DNA of 54,887 nucleotides, taken from assembly GCA_021832305.1 (NCBI GenBank), contig JAKBLB010000014.1, positions 1 through 54,887 on the forward strand, given 5' to 3'. The notes below the pieces were generated by a model, which saw nothing but the letters and a program-made list of their open reading frames with translations, made no database searches and was not told the origin of the DNA. This DNA is from Pseudomonadota bacterium (GTDB lineage Bacteria; Pseudomonadota; Gammaproteobacteria; Burkholderiales; Ferrovaceae). Shown here piece after piece: positions 37,850 to 47,115 of the stretch. The translations under genes and the position numbers were made by a program. Numbering within the stretch: the stretch's first letter is position 1; the number at the start of each line of letters is the position of its first letter.

Positions 37850-38332
37850 ATGGAAGGGGTGGCGCAGTGGTACCTGACAGATCCCGAGGCAACCGCTGAA
37901 TGGGGGATGGCCTTGGCGCCCTGTCTCGAGGCGGGGCTGGTTCTGACCTTCTCCGGCGACCTGGGTGCGGGTAAAACTGCTCTCATTCGGGGCATTCTGC
38001 GCGGCCTGGGTGTGACGGGAACCATCCGCAGTCCTACCTATGCCCTGCTTGAAATTTATGAGCTTTCGAGGTTATACTGTTATCACTTTGATTTCTATCG
38101 AATCAACAACCCGGAATCCTTGGAAGACAGTGGCTTTCGGGAGTGCTTTCGGAGCGACAGCCTATGCTTCGTGGAATGGCCCGAAAAAGTTTCTGCCTGG
38201 TTACCGCCCGCCGATCTGGCTCTGACACTGGAGCCTGTAGGGACGGGGCGTCTGCTTCAGGTCCGACAGGCTTCCGTCCGGGGAATGAAATGTCTCGAAC
38301 CTCTCCTGGCTACCTCCTCCTCGCTGCGTTGA
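37850..38332 (+). CDS. tsaE: tRNA t6A biosynthesis ATPase TsaE
   Basis: A 160-residue P-loop protein needed with TsaB and TsaD for threonylcarbamoyladenosine at tRNA position 37. Walker A is FSGDLGAGKTALIRG, followed by the switch region SPTYALLEIYE and HFDFYRI, and CFVEWPEK. AGAGGACAGG lies before the ATG. The 3' 43 nt overlap amiC, which suggests coupled translation. Confidence 0.95.
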   Translation: MEGVAQWYLTDPEATAEWGMALAPCLEAGLVLTFSGDLGAGKTALIRGILRGLGVTGTIRSPTYALLEIYELSRLYCYHFDFYRINNPESLEDSGFRECFRSDSLCFVEWPEKVSAWLPPADLALTLEPVGTGRLLQVRQASVRGMKCLEPLLATSSSLR

Positions 38333-39651
38333 TCCTGTTGGGGTCGGGCGTGCTGTCTCCCGCAGCTCATGGCGAGGAAACCCGCATTCGTGCAGTGCGC
38401 CTGTGGCCCGCGAGCGAGTATACCCGGGTGACGTTCGAAGCGGTCCAGGCGATTCATGGAAATCTTTTTTCCGTCCCCAATCCCGATCGTCTGGTGCTGG
38501 ATCTGGAGGGGGTTACGGCAACCCAACCTCTTGAACAGATGGCGGCGCAATTGACTCCCCAGGATCCTTATCTGCGCAAGATTCGGGTGGGCCATTTCAA
38601 ACCTGGCGTGGTACGGGTGGTTTTCGACCTCAAAGGGCCAGTCAATGCAACCTCTGCCCTGTTGGAACCGGTGGGGGACTATGGCTACCGTCTGGTTCTG
38701 GATATTTATCCCGCCACGGTGACACCGGATCCCCTTTCCCCCGTGCTCGATAAACCGGCGTTGCAGGTGCAGAATGACGTACCGTCTGGCGCGATTCCCG
38801 ACACCCCTTTGGCGGGGGAAGCGAGGCCAGTAGCCCCGTTGGTGCAGGCGGATGTTCCAAAACGGGGGGCTGAAACCGGGCCGGGCACAGAGACGGGGAG
38901 GCATTCCCCCAGAACCCTGCTCATTGCCGTGGATGCCGGGCATGGAGGGGAAGACCCTGGTGCGCATGGCGAAGCGGGCACCCACGAAAAAAATGTCACC
39001 CTGGCCATCGCCCGGCGTCTCAAGGCAGCCATCGATGCCCAGCCCGGTTTGAGTGCCGTGCTGATCCGCGATGGAGACTATTTCATTCCATTGCAGGAAC
39101 GGACGGCCAAGGCGCATCGCCTGCATGCCGATCTCTTCGTGTCGGTTCATGCCGATGCCTACATCAATCAGGAGGCAAGGGGTTCCTCTGTCTTTGCGTT
39201 GTCCGAGAAGGGGGCGACATCGGTGGCGGCACGCTGGTTGGCCAAACAGGAAAACGATGCCGACCTGATGGGCGGAATAACTCTCCCGCACCATCAGGTC
39301 TATCTGGCCCAGACACTGTTTGATTTGTCTCAGACCGCCACCATCAACGATAGCCTCAAGATGGCCCGTGCCGTGCTGGGTGAATTGGATCAGATCAACG
39401 TGCTGCACCGCGGTTTTGTGGAACAGGCCGGTTTTGCCGTCCTCAAGTCTCCGGACATTCCTTCCATTCTGGTGGAAACGGCTTTCATCACCAATCCCGA
39501 AGAGGAACGCCGTCTCAACGATCCTGTTTATCAGGAGAAGTTGGCCCAGGCCATTACCCATGGTTTGCAGGATTATTTGCGCAAGAGCGGTGCCTGGGGT
39601 CAGCATGTGACGGCCCTGGACCGCACGCGTCTGGCTGGCAGCACACCATGA
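38290..39651 (+). CDS. amiC: N-acetylmuramoyl-L-alanine amidase (AmiC-like)
   Basis: A 453-residue periplasmic cell-wall hydrolase. A signal peptide (MSRTSPGYLLLAALILLGSG) is followed by an AMIN domain (about residues 30-140), a Pro-rich linker and an Amidase_3 catalytic domain with zinc ligands in IAVDAGHGGEDPGA, the segment LFVSVHADAY and the catalytic glutamate in ILVETAFITN. Such amidases cleave septal peptidoglycan during daughter-cell separation, activated by EnvC or NlpD. The start at 38290 is chosen from the signal peptide and the GGGGAA site. Confidence 0.94.
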   Translation: MSRTSPGYLLLAALILLGSGVLSPAAHGEETRIRAVRLWPASEYTRVTFEAVQAIHGNLFSVPNPDRLVLDLEGVTATQPLEQMAAQLTPQDPYLRKIRVGHFKPGVVRVVFDLKGPVNATSALLEPVGDYGYRLVLDIYPATVTPDPLSPVLDKPALQVQNDVPSGAIPDTPLAGEARPVAPLVQADVPKRGAETGPGTETGRHSPRTLLIAVDAGHGGEDPGAHGEAGTHEKNVTLAIARRLKAAIDAQPGLSAVLIRDGDYFIPLQERTAKAHRLHADLFVSVHADAYINQEARGSSVFALSEKGATSVAARWLAKQENDADLMGGITLPHHQVYLAQTLFDLSQTATINDSLKMARAVLGELDQINVLHRGFVEQAGFAVLKSPDIPSILVETAFITNPEEERRLNDPVYQEKLAQAITHGLQDYLRKSGAWGQHVTALDRTRLAGSTP

Positions 39652-41525
39652 AGCGCATCGAGGCACTTTCCCCGCTCCTGATCAGTCAGATCGCTGCGGG
39701 TGAGGTGATCGAACGTCCGGCCTCCGTGCTCAAGGAATTGGTGGAGAACTCCCTGGATGCCGGCGCGCGGAACGTCGTCGTACTCCTGGAAGAAGGCGGG
39801 GTCCGGCGTATTCAGGTGGAGGATGACGGGCATGGCATCCATCCCGATGACTTGTCCCTTGCCCTGAAGGCCCACGCGACCAGCAAACTGGCGGCGGAGG
39901 ATCCCTTGAATCACATCGTCACCCTCGGTTTTCGGGGGGAAGCCCTGGCCAGTATGGCGGCGGTGGCGCGCGTGACGGTGACGGCGCGCGTCGCGGAAGC
40001 GCCCCATGCAGCGACCATGACCGTGTCCGGGGGACAGGTCGAGGGGCCGCGCCCTGCGGCACGCAGCATCGGGTGCAGCGTGGTGGTGGAAGACTTGTTT
40101 GGCCATACCCCCGCGCGACGCAAGTTCCTGAAAAGTACCGGCACGGAATTTGGTCATTGCGATGAACTGTTGCGTCGTTTGGCCCTGGCCCATCCTGAAG
40201 TCGCCTTTCGCCTCTCACATCAGGGACGCGCTTTGCGCCACTGGCCGGCGCTGACGCTGGAAGCGCGCGTGCGGGGCATTCTGGGCGAAGAATTTTTGAA
40301 CCAGAGTCTGGCCATCGAAGACAGTGCCGGGCCGTTGCATCTGTCTGGCTGGATACTGCACCCGACGGCCGCCAGTCGAGCCGAGCAATACCTTTTTGTC
40401 AACGGGCGTTTCGTGCGTGACCGGTTGTTGACCCAGGCCGTTCGTCAGGCCTACCAGGACGTATTGCATGGTCAGCGCCAGCCGGGGGGCGTATTGTTCC
40501 TGAATGTGGACCCGGCGCGCGTGGACGTGAATGTTCATCCTGCCAAGACCGAGGTGCGTTTTGAAGAGGGTCAAGCCGTTTTTCGCTTCGTCTGGCAGGC
40601 GCTCCACAAGGCGTTGACCCGCACGACGCCCGGTGGTCTGGGGTTTGTCGGTCGCCGTTCTCCAGTGCATGAGGACATCCATTCCGAGCCCGTGCAGGAG
40701 GGTCCGATGTCGCCCTCCCGGGGGGTGTCCGGCGAGTTGCCGTTGCCGCCCCCCCGGTTCGTCGCTCCGTCCCCCTTGCCCGGCAAGATTCCGGCATCCC
40801 CACATCTTGGTGAACCCGATCCCTTTCATGCGGCTTTGTACGGCAACTCCCTCCTCCCTGCCGCAACCCTCCCGCCTCCCGCCCAGGGTCCGGATGCCTC
40901 ACCTCGGCTCGGAGAAGAAAATTCCAGGGTGCCGGAGCCCCCCTCTTTTCCGCTGGGACAGGCTTTGGCCCAATTGCATGGGGTCTACATTCTGGCTCAG
41001 AATGCGACCGGGTTGGTGGTGGTCGACATGCACGCAGCCCATGAACGGATCCTGTACGAACGCCTGAAGGCTCGTCATGAGGTGGCCGGAGGAGGGCAAA
41101 CGTTTCTGGACCCCCCGTATTTCACCCTTTCGGCGCGCGAGTTGGCGGTTCTGGAAAGTTACGGCGACGTACTCACTGCCCTGGGTCTCGACCTCGCTTT
41201 GCGTGGACCCCAAACCGTGGTGTTGCGCAGTTGGCCCATGGAGTTGAGCGGCGTCGATCCTGAACCGGTGTTGCGCCAGGTGTGGGCGGATCTGGAAGAG
41301 ACGGGCCAAAGTCTGGCGCTCGAAGCGCGTCGTCACGAAGTATTGGCCAGCATGGCCTGCCACGGTGCAGTGCGTGCCCATCACGCCCTCACGCTGACGC
41401 AGATGAACGCATTGCTGCGTGACATGGAACGATGTGAACGCGCCGATCAGTGCAATCACGGGCGTCCTACCTGGCGCCAGATTCCCTTGTCAGAACTGGA
41501 TCAATGGTTTCTGCGCGGCCGCTGA
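39648..41525 (+). CDS. mutL: DNA mismatch repair protein MutL (endonuclease type)
   Basis: A 625-residue MutL. The N-terminal GHKL ATPase has QIAAGEVIERPASVLKELVE, DDGHGI and GFRGEALASM. The central linker is Pro-rich. The C-terminal dimer domain holds DMHAAHERILYE, a variant of the DQHA(x)2E(x)4E nuclease motif, together with ACHGAVRA and CNHGRPTW, so this MutL probably nicks DNA itself, as in bacteria without MutH. The ATG overlaps the amiC stop by 4 nt, and the 3' end overlaps miaA by 22 nt. Confidence 0.96.
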   Translation: MKRIEALSPLLISQIAAGEVIERPASVLKELVENSLDAGARNVVVLLEEGGVRRIQVEDDGHGIHPDDLSLALKAHATSKLAAEDPLNHIVTLGFRGEALASMAAVARVTVTARVAEAPHAATMTVSGGQVEGPRPAARSIGCSVVVEDLFGHTPARRKFLKSTGTEFGHCDELLRRLALAHPEVAFRLSHQGRALRHWPALTLEARVRGILGEEFLNQSLAIEDSAGPLHLSGWILHPTAASRAEQYLFVNGRFVRDRLLTQAVRQAYQDVLHGQRQPGGVLFLNVDPARVDVNVHPAKTEVRFEEGQAVFRFVWQALHKALTRTTPGGLGFVGRRSPVHEDIHSEPVQEGPMSPSRGVSGELPLPPPRFVAPSPLPGKIPASPHLGEPDPFHAALYGNSLLPAATLPPPAQGPDASPRLGEENSRVPEPPSFPLGQALAQLHGVYILAQNATGLVVVDMHAAHERILYERLKARHEVAGGGQTFLDPPYFTLSARELAVLESYGDVLTALGLDLALRGPQTVVLRSWPMELSGVDPEPVLRQVWADLEETGQSLALEARRHEVLASMACHGAVRAHHALTLTQMNALLRDMERCERADQCNHGRPTWRQIPLSELDQWFLRGR

Positions 41526-42460
41526 ACGCGCCTCCCCTCCTGTTTCTGCTCGGTCCGACGGCCAGTGGCAAGACGGCCTTGGCCTGTCGATTGGCGGATG
41601 ATTTCCCGGTGGAACTGGTGAATGTGGATTCGGCCAGTGTTTATCGTGATCTGGACATCGGCGCAGCGAAACCGGATGCGCTCACGCGGGCCCGTTATCC
41701 TCATCACCTGATGGACTGGGTGGACCCTGACGATCCCTACTCGGCCGCCCGTTTTGTAGCCGATGTCACGCCTCTGCTCGCCGCCATTCGTGCGCGCGGA
41801 CATGTTCCCCTTCTGGTGGGGGGGACCATGCTCTATTTCCAGGCGCTGCAACGGGGGCTGGCCGTTCTGCCTGGCGCCTCTCCCGAGTTGAGGGTCGCGC
41901 TGGAGGCACGGGCCGAACGGGAAGGTTGGCCCGCCCTGCACGCCGAATTGGCGCGCATCGATCCCGTCACGGCGGCTCGTCTGGCACCCCTCGACCGCCA
42001 ACGCATCCAGCGGGCGCTCGAAGTCTGGCAAGTGACGGGCCATCCCCTTTCCTTCTGGCATCAGGAACAGGCCCGTGCCGGATTGCAGGATCGGATTCTG
42101 ACCTTGGGGTTGATGCCCGGGCAGAGAGCCGCCTTGCACGAACGTATCGCCCACCGATTCGACCAGATGCTGGCGCAGGGACTGGTGGAGGAAGTGCGCC
42201 GACTGCGCCTGCAATACCCCCGCCTGACGGGCGAGATGCCTGCGCTGCGTGCTGTGGGATACCGTCAGGTCTGGCAGTTTCTGGAGGGGGAAGGCAGTGC
42301 GTCGGAAATGCGTTTGCGGGGCATCGTCGCGACGCGTCAACTGGCGCGCCGCCAGTTGACCTGGGTGCGCAACTGGCCGGCACGGGTAGCCCTGGACACG
42401 GACCAGACGGGGTGGGAAGAAACGGCCCGTGCCTTGGTGACGCGTTTTCTGGAGAGCTGA
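41504..42460 (+). CDS. miaA: tRNA dimethylallyltransferase MiaA
   Basis: A 318-residue prenyltransferase forming i6A37 in tRNAs that read UNN codons. The P-loop FLLGPTASGKTALA, NVDSASVYRDLDIGAAKP, HHLMDWVDP and LVGGTMLYFQAL motifs are present, as is the C-terminal GYRQVWQFLEG. The start lies inside the mutL 3' end (22-nt overlap), and an in-frame upstream ATG was rejected as it extends far into mutL. It is the last gene of tsaE-amiC-mutL-miaA. Confidence 0.96.
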   Translation: MVSARPLNAPPLLFLLGPTASGKTALACRLADDFPVELVNVDSASVYRDLDIGAAKPDALTRARYPHHLMDWVDPDDPYSAARFVADVTPLLAAIRARGHVPLLVGGTMLYFQALQRGLAVLPGASPELRVALEARAEREGWPALHAELARIDPVTAARLAPLDRQRIQRALEVWQVTGHPLSFWHQEQARAGLQDRILTLGLMPGQRAALHERIAHRFDQMLAQGLVEEVRRLRLQYPRLTGEMPALRAVGYRQVWQFLEGEGSASEMRLRGIVATRQLARRQLTWVRNWPARVALDTDQTGWEETARALVTRFLES

Positions 42461-42471
42461 GGTTCTGTCGG

Positions 42472-43797
42472 TCAGTGAGGGGGGGCCGCTTCCGGCAGGA
42501 TGGCAGCGTGGCGGGTCCCGTGGGCCAGTGTCAGTTGTACACGATCGCCGGGCTTCAGGCGCGTTGCGTCGTCGATGACGTGTCCGGCGCTGTCCTGCAC
42601 CAGGGCATAGCCGCGCGCCAGGATGGCGCGCGGATTCAAATGCTCCAGGGTGCGTGTCTGCCGTTCCAGATGCCGGTGCTGCTGTTCGAACCAGCGCTGG
42701 AAGGTTTGTTGCCAGCGCTGGTCGAGCGCGGCCAGGGCTTGGCGCTGAAAGGCGATGCGCTGACCGGGGTGAACCAGGCGTTGGGCCAGCGTGCCGAGAC
42801 GTTGTCTTTGTCGATCCCAGTAACGTCGTTGGAGGTTTTCCCAGCGTAAGCGGTATTGGTCGAGGTGCAAGGCAATTTTTTCCACCCGGCGGCGCAACGC
42901 CAGGAAATGACGTTCTTCCAATTGAGCCAGTTGGTGCAGCAATTGCTGCCGTTCGGGGTGGACCAGTTCGGCGGCGGCGGTGGGGGTGGGGGCACGCTGA
43001 TCCGCCACAAAATCGGCCAGAGTGAAATCGGTTTCATGGCCGATACCGGTGATGACCGGGAGGGGGCATGCCGCCAGAGCCTCGACCACGGGGGCCTCAT
43101 TGAAGGCCCAGAGGTCTTCCATGCTGCCTCCTCCCCGGCATAGGATCAGCACATCACATTCGGCGCGCATCCCGGCTTCCAGCAGGCGTGCGGCAATCTG
43201 TTGGGCAGCGCCTTCTCCCTGGACCGGGATGGGGTAGAGGATCAAGGCGACCTGCGGGGCACGGCGTTGCAGGGTGGTGAGCACATCACGCCAGGCTGCG
43301 CCCACAGGAGATGTCAGGACGCCAACCCGGCGCGGCATGACGGGCAGGGGGCGTTTGCGCTCAGGGTCGAAAAGACCGGCGGCGGCGTACTGTTGCTTGA
43401 GACGGTTGAAGGCCTCGAACAGGGCGCCCAGACCGGCGGGGCGCAGGTTATCCACCAGAATCTGACAGGTTCCATTGGGTGCGTAGTAGGAAAGAGTGCC
43501 CCGCAAACGAACGGCCATCCCATTGCTGGGACGAACTGTGCTGCCATTCTGGCGAAAGCGAAACATCACGCAGCGGATCTGGGCCTGAGATTCTTTCAAA
43601 TTGAAATACCAGTGTCCCGAGGAGGCCTCGGTAAAGTTGGAAATTTCCCCATGAATCCAGCAGGCCGGCAGGGCTTTTTCCAGTATCGTCTGGAGGCACT
43701 GGGTGAATTCGGTTACGGTATAAGTTTTCTCGAAAACATCGGCATTAGCACGGAAAAATGCTTCGGAAGGACTATGGTTGCTGGGAATGGAAGTCAT
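42472..43797 (-). CDS. xseA: Exodeoxyribonuclease VII large subunit
   Basis: A 441-residue XseA. The N-terminal OB domain (VTEFTQCLQTILEKALPACW, HWYFNLKES) binds single-stranded DNA; the catalytic domain carries GVLTSPVGAAWRDVLTTLQRR, ILCRGGGSMEDLWAFN and GIGHETDFTLADFVAD; a coiled-coil region and a C-terminal segment (ARGYALVQD) follow. Exo VII degrades single-stranded DNA into oligonucleotides. The small subunit gene is not adjacent. It converges with miaA and is divergent from exbB. Confidence 0.96.
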   Translation of the reverse strand: MTSIPSNHSPSEAFFRANADVFEKTYTVTEFTQCLQTILEKALPACWIHGEISNFTEASSGHWYFNLKESQAQIRCVMFRFRQNGSTVRPSNGMAVRLRGTLSYYAPNGTCQILVDNLRPAGLGALFEAFNRLKQQYAAAGLFDPERKRPLPVMPRRVGVLTSPVGAAWRDVLTTLQRRAPQVALILYPIPVQGEGAAQQIAARLLEAGMRAECDVLILCRGGGSMEDLWAFNEAPVVEALAACPLPVITGIGHETDFTLADFVADQRAPTPTAAAELVHPERQQLLHQLAQLEERHFLALRRRVEKIALHLDQYRLRWENLQRRYWDRQRQRLGTLAQRLVHPGQRIAFQRQALAALDQRWQQTFQRWFEQQHRHLERQTRTLEHLNPRAILARGYALVQDSAGHVIDDATRLKPGDRVQLTLAHGTRHAAILPEAAPPH

Positions 43798-44094
43798 GAT
43801 TCAAGCAGAATAGGGATTTCGGGAGCATTGGTCATTTGTCAAGGGTTTTCGAGCCAAACAGGGAACTGTATAGAAACTCTACGATGCAAAAAAAGTGTAA
43901 CAAGGATAATGGGTTGATAGGGTTTGGCCGATACTGTTCACAAAGTTATCCACAGAGATTGTGGAAAACCTCAAGGTCGAGTCAATCCACTGGAACTCGA
44001 TGAGACGAGGGCTGTCCAACCGCCCCTGCCGAGTCGCCAACCGCTGGAATATCCATTAGACTGTGGCAGTTTAGTCGAATTTGGAGATGAAGAG
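43798..44094. other. 297-bp divergent spacer between xseA and exbB
   Basis: No gene is seen. On the minus strand a TTGACA lies about 35 bp before xseA without a matched -10 at standard spacing. The centre contains a pair of DnaA-box-like sequences. No clear promoter for exbB was found; GGAG at 44083-44086 is its ribosome-binding site. Confidence 0.4.
43946..43968. promoter_or_regulatory. Pair of DnaA boxes in opposite orientation
   Basis: TTATCCACA (43946-43954) is a perfect DnaA box; TGTGGAAAA (43960-43968) is TTTTCCACA on the other strand, fitting the relaxed TTWTNCACA. They are 5 bp apart and inverted. Position between xseA and exbB suggests DnaA control of one of them or titration of DnaA; there is no AT-rich unwinding region, so this is not an origin. 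Confidence 0.5.
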
Positions 44095-44697
44095 GTGGAT
44101 TCGGGACTGATGGCAGCTGGCTGGCCCAGTTTTCTACTTTTAGGGGTGTCCGTGGGGGCTCTGGCCATCATTGTCGAGCGCTTTTCGGTGCTGCGTCCCA
44201 AACGCGTGCTCCCCCCCGGTCTTCTGGAAGAGGTATTGGGTGAAATCGGTCGTTCCGGCGTGACTCCTGCCCTGGTTGGCCGTTTGTCCGAAGGGGCGCC
44301 CCTGGCTCGGGTCCTGGCTGCAGGATTACGCAATGAACGCCATGCCCGCGAGGTCATGAAGGAGGCGATCGAGGAAGCCGGTCGTGCGGTGGTGGTCGAT
44401 ATGGATCGGGCTGTGGGTTTGTTGGGTACCCTGGCCACAGTGAGTCCGCTGTTGGGGTTGCTGGGCACGGTGCTGGGCTTGATCGTGTTATTTCGCGGCG
44501 GGGCGAGCGGGGATATATCGCTCCTTTCCCAAGGCATAGCCCTGGCGCTGTATAACACGGCCTTTGGTCTGATCGTGGCCATTCCTGCCTTGATCTTCTA
44601 CCGTTTCTTCCGAGGGCGGATCGAGCGTTTGAGCAGTGACATGGAACAACAAGCCATCAAGTTGGTGGAGGTGTTGCATGGAGACCGCCAGCCATGA
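44095..44697 (+). CDS. exbB: ExbB/TolQ/MotA family proton-channel protein
   Basis: A 200-residue inner-membrane protein with three hydrophobic regions: SFLLLGVSVGALAIIVERF, LGTLATVSPLLGLLGTVLGL and YNTAFGLIVAIPALIFYRFF. With ExbD it forms a proton-driven motor that powers TonB-dependent uptake or envelope maintenance. The start is inferred to be the GTG at 44095, because GGAG lies 8 nt upstream and the translation before it has no homology; an ATG at 44110 is an alternative. The neighbouring lipid A genes make a role in the envelope possible. The gene overlaps exbD by 4 nt. Confidence 0.9.
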   Translation: MDSGLMAAGWPSFLLLGVSVGALAIIVERFSVLRPKRVLPPGLLEEVLGEIGRSGVTPALVGRLSEGAPLARVLAAGLRNERHAREVMKEAIEEAGRAVVVDMDRAVGLLGTLATVSPLLGLLGTVLGLIVLFRGGASGDISLLSQGIALALYNTAFGLIVAIPALIFYRFFRGRIERLSSDMEQQAIKLVEVLHGDRQP

Positions 44698-45107
44698 ATT
44701 TTCGACGGGGCTGGCGGGAGGATGAACCTGAGGTCAATCTCATTCCCATGATCGATGTGCTTCTGGTGGTTCTCATCTTTCTCATGATTTCCACCCAATT
44801 CCGCCAGGAACATGGCCTGGAGTTGCAATTGCCTCTGGGGGGCGGTTCTCGTACGGGCGACCGCGCTCATGAAATTACGCTTGCGGTGGATGGTCACCTG
44901 CGACTGGATGGAAGGGATCTGGGATCTGATCCCGGGGCGACGACCTTTGCCCAGCCCATCCGCGCCTTGCGCAGTCAGAGTGATGCACCGCTCGTTCTGG
45001 CTGCGGATGCCCGGATTCCTCATGGACAGGTGATGGCGGTGCTGGAAGCCCTGCGCAATGCAGGATTTCACCGCTTGCGGGTGCGCACACGCCCGGCTGG
45101 GCCTTGA
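44694..45107 (+). CDS. exbD: ExbD/TolR family biopolymer transport protein
   Basis: A 137-residue protein with a short cytoplasmic N-terminus, one membrane helix (NLIPMIDVLLVVLIFLMIST) carrying the conserved proton-binding aspartate, and a periplasmic domain ending in PHGQVMAVLEALRNAGF. It overlaps exbB by ATGA and is followed directly by lpxK. No tonB gene is in the window. Confidence 0.94.
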   Translation: MNFRRGWREDEPEVNLIPMIDVLLVVLIFLMISTQFRQEHGLELQLPLGGGSRTGDRAHEITLAVDGHLRLDGRDLGSDPGATTFAQPIRALRSQSDAPLVLAADARIPHGQVMAVLEALRNAGFHRLRVRTRPAGP

Positions 45108-46121
45108 ATGCGCGCGCGCCTGGAGCGCTGGCTCACGGGAATTTGGTACGAAGGGCGGCGCTCCGGCTGGATGCCTGTTCTGATTGGCTTGAGTCATCTA
45201 TATGGTTGGGTCTGGGGATGGCGTCGGAGTTCTCAGGCGTTCGTTCTGCCCATTCCCGTTCTCGTGGTGGGTAACCTGACGGCGGGGGGTACGGGGAAGA
45301 CCCCGCTGACCCTGGCCCTGGCCCTGGCGCTGCGCGCTCGTGGTTGGCATCCGGGCATTCTCAGCCGCGGCTATGGCGGGCGACACTCGACGCCGACGGA
45401 GGTCACCCCAACTTCTGCCCCGGAAGAGGTCGGCGACGAACCCGTACTCATGGCAGGTCGTCTCCTTGCTCCCGTCTGGGTGGGACGAGCCCGTGCCGCA
45501 GCGGGCCAGGCACTGTTGCGGGCACATCCGGAGGTGGATGTCATTCTGTGCGATGATGGTCTGCAACATCGGCAGTTGATGCGGAGCGTGGAGGTGGTGG
45601 TGGTGGATGGCGGACGAGGGTGGGGCAATGGTCGTCTTCTGCCGGCAGGCCCCCTGCGCGAGCCCCTGTCCCGTCTGGCGCAGGTAGATGCTGTCGTGGT
45701 CAATCAAGGCAGTAGTTCGAAGATGCCGACCTTTCATCTCGAGGGGAGTTACGCCATGCGCCTGAGCGCGTTCGAATGGGTGCATGTGCAGCACCCTGAA
45801 CGGCGTGTTCCCTGTACGCATTTTCAGGGGCAAACCTGTATCGGCGTGGCGGGGATAGGCAATCCGGAACGTTTTTTCAGTCAATTGGACAGCTGGGGCA
45901 TCCAGGTGCAACGCTACCCTTTTCCGGACCATCATCCCTATCGGCGCGCGGATTTGCCAGCGGATTTACGAAATCCTGTACTGATGACCGAGAAAGATGC
46001 GATAAAATGGCGCAAACTTGGGCTGGACGATGCGTGGTACCTTCCGCTGGAGGCCCTCGTGGACTCTGCTCTCGTGGATCATCTTGCAACCTTACTGACC
46101 TCCAAGGAACCCCATGGATAG
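45108..46121 (+). CDS. lpxK: Tetraacyldisaccharide 4'-kinase LpxK
   Basis: A 337-residue kinase that phosphorylates the 4' position of the lipid A disaccharide to give lipid IVA. The P-loop [39 protein letters not shown] and GIGNPERFF motifs are characteristic. It starts directly after the exbD stop codon and overlaps the next small gene by 8 nt. The exbBD-lpxK order is widespread in proteobacteria. Confidence 0.96.
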   Translation: MRARLERWLTGIWYEGRRSGWMPVLIGLSHLYGWVWGWRRSSQAFVLPIPVLVVGNLTAGGTGKTPLTLALALALRARGWHPGILSRGYGGRHSTPTEVTPTSAPEEVGDEPVLMAGRLLAPVWVGRARAAAGQALLRAHPEVDVILCDDGLQHRQLMRSVEVVVVDGGRGWGNGRLLPAGPLREPLSRLAQVDAVVVNQGSSSKMPTFHLEGSYAMRLSAFEWVHVQHPERRVPCTHFQGQTCIGVAGIGNPERFFSQLDSWGIQVQRYPFPDHHPYRRADLPADLRNPVLMTEKDAIKWRKLGLDDAWYLPLEALVDSALVDHLATLLTSKEPHG

Positions 46122-46293
46122 CCGTCTTCTGGAAATTCTGGTGTGCCCCCTGTGCAAGGGCCCCTTGCTTCATCGCCCCTCCCGTCATGAGTTGGTCTGT
46201 TCCCCTTGTCGCCTGGCTTATCCTGTGCGTGACGGGATTCCGGTCATGATGGAAACCGAGGCGCGCCGTCTTGCCGAGGATGAGAATCCGTGA
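46114..46293 (+). CDS. Trm112 family zinc protein
   Basis: A 59-residue protein, too small for many gene finders. It has two CxxC zinc knuckles (CPLCKGPLL and [10 protein letters not shown]) and the closing [14 protein letters not shown], as in YcaR/Trm112-like proteins found between lpxK and kdsB in many Gram-negative bacteria. Eukaryotic Trm112 activates methyltransferases; the bacterial role is not settled. The ATG overlaps lpxK and the TGA overlaps the kdsB GTG. Confidence 0.93.
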   Translation: MDSRLLEILVCPLCKGPLLHRPSRHELVCSPCRLAYPVRDGIPVMMETEARRLAEDENP

Positions 46294-47093
46294 CCGTTCC
46301 CCCTTTCGTGGCGCTGGTGCCTGCCCGCATGGCATCAACTCGTTTTCCCGGGAAGGTTCTGGCCGATATTGCGGGTACGCCCATGGTTCTGCATTGTGCG
46401 CAACGCGCACTGGAAAGCGGGGCGAGCCGGGTCGTGATCGCTACGGACCACCCTGAAGTCCGGAGGGTCGCCGAAGCCGCAGGATGGTTCGTGGTCATGA
46501 CTGCGGCCACCCACGAAACGGGCACGGATCGGTTGGCTGAAGCCGTGGCACATCTGGATCTGGCGCCGGATACCTTGGTGGTCAACGTTCAGGGTGATGA
46601 ACCGCTGCTGGATCCGACGACGATTCGCGCCGTGGTTCAACGCCTTCATGATCGGCCTGACTGTACGCTTGCCACAGCGGCCTATCCGATTACCTCCCGC
46701 GCACACCTGGAGCAGACGAACGCCGTCAAGGTGGTGCTGGATCACCAGGATATGGCCCTTTATTTCAGCCGGGCCCCCATCCCCTGGGCGCGGGATGCCT
46801 GGGCTCAGGATGTCGTGTCCTGGCCGGAAGATTTGCCGGCTTGGCACCATGTGGGATTGTATGCTTATCGGGTCTCATTTTTGCGCCGCTTTGCTCAACT
46901 GTCCCCCGCACCGCTTGAGCGCCATGAAGCACTGGAACAGTTGCGCGCCCTCTGGTACGGGTATCGCATTGCAGTTGTCCGTCTGATGAGGGCCCCCCTG
47001 CCGGGTGTGGATACGCCCGAGGATCTGGCGCGCGTGTGTACGGCCTGGGCGACTCGAGGGGCGTACGCGGGTACTGAACCATTCACACGTTGA
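46290..47093 (+). CDS. kdsB: 3-deoxy-manno-octulosonate cytidylyltransferase
   Basis: A 267-residue enzyme that activates KDO as CMP-KDO for lipopolysaccharide core synthesis. Motifs [38 protein letters not shown] and [11 protein letters not shown] are intact. The start is a GTG that overlaps the preceding TGA (GTGA). Length is at the upper end of the normal range. Confidence 0.96.
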   Translation: MTVPPFVALVPARMASTRFPGKVLADIAGTPMVLHCAQRALESGASRVVIATDHPEVRRVAEAAGWFVVMTAATHETGTDRLAEAVAHLDLAPDTLVVNVQGDEPLLDPTTIRAVVQRLHDRPDCTLATAAYPITSRAHLEQTNAVKVVLDHQDMALYFSRAPIPWARDAWAQDVVSWPEDLPAWHHVGLYAYRVSFLRRFAQLSPAPLERHEALEQLRALWYGYRIAVVRLMRAPLPGVDTPEDLARVCTAWATRGAYAGTEPFTR

Positions 47094-47115
47094 TTCCAGC
47101 AAGGGAGAAAGAAAC

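Noticed and set aside
38257-39666. A 469-codon minus-strand frame opposite amiC
   Set aside because: The plus strand encodes an amidase with signal peptide and catalytic residues; the antisense translation has no features.
43921-43975. Replication origin suggested by DnaA boxes
   Set aside because: Only two boxes, no AT-rich unwinding element, and neither dnaA, dnaN nor parAB genes nearby.
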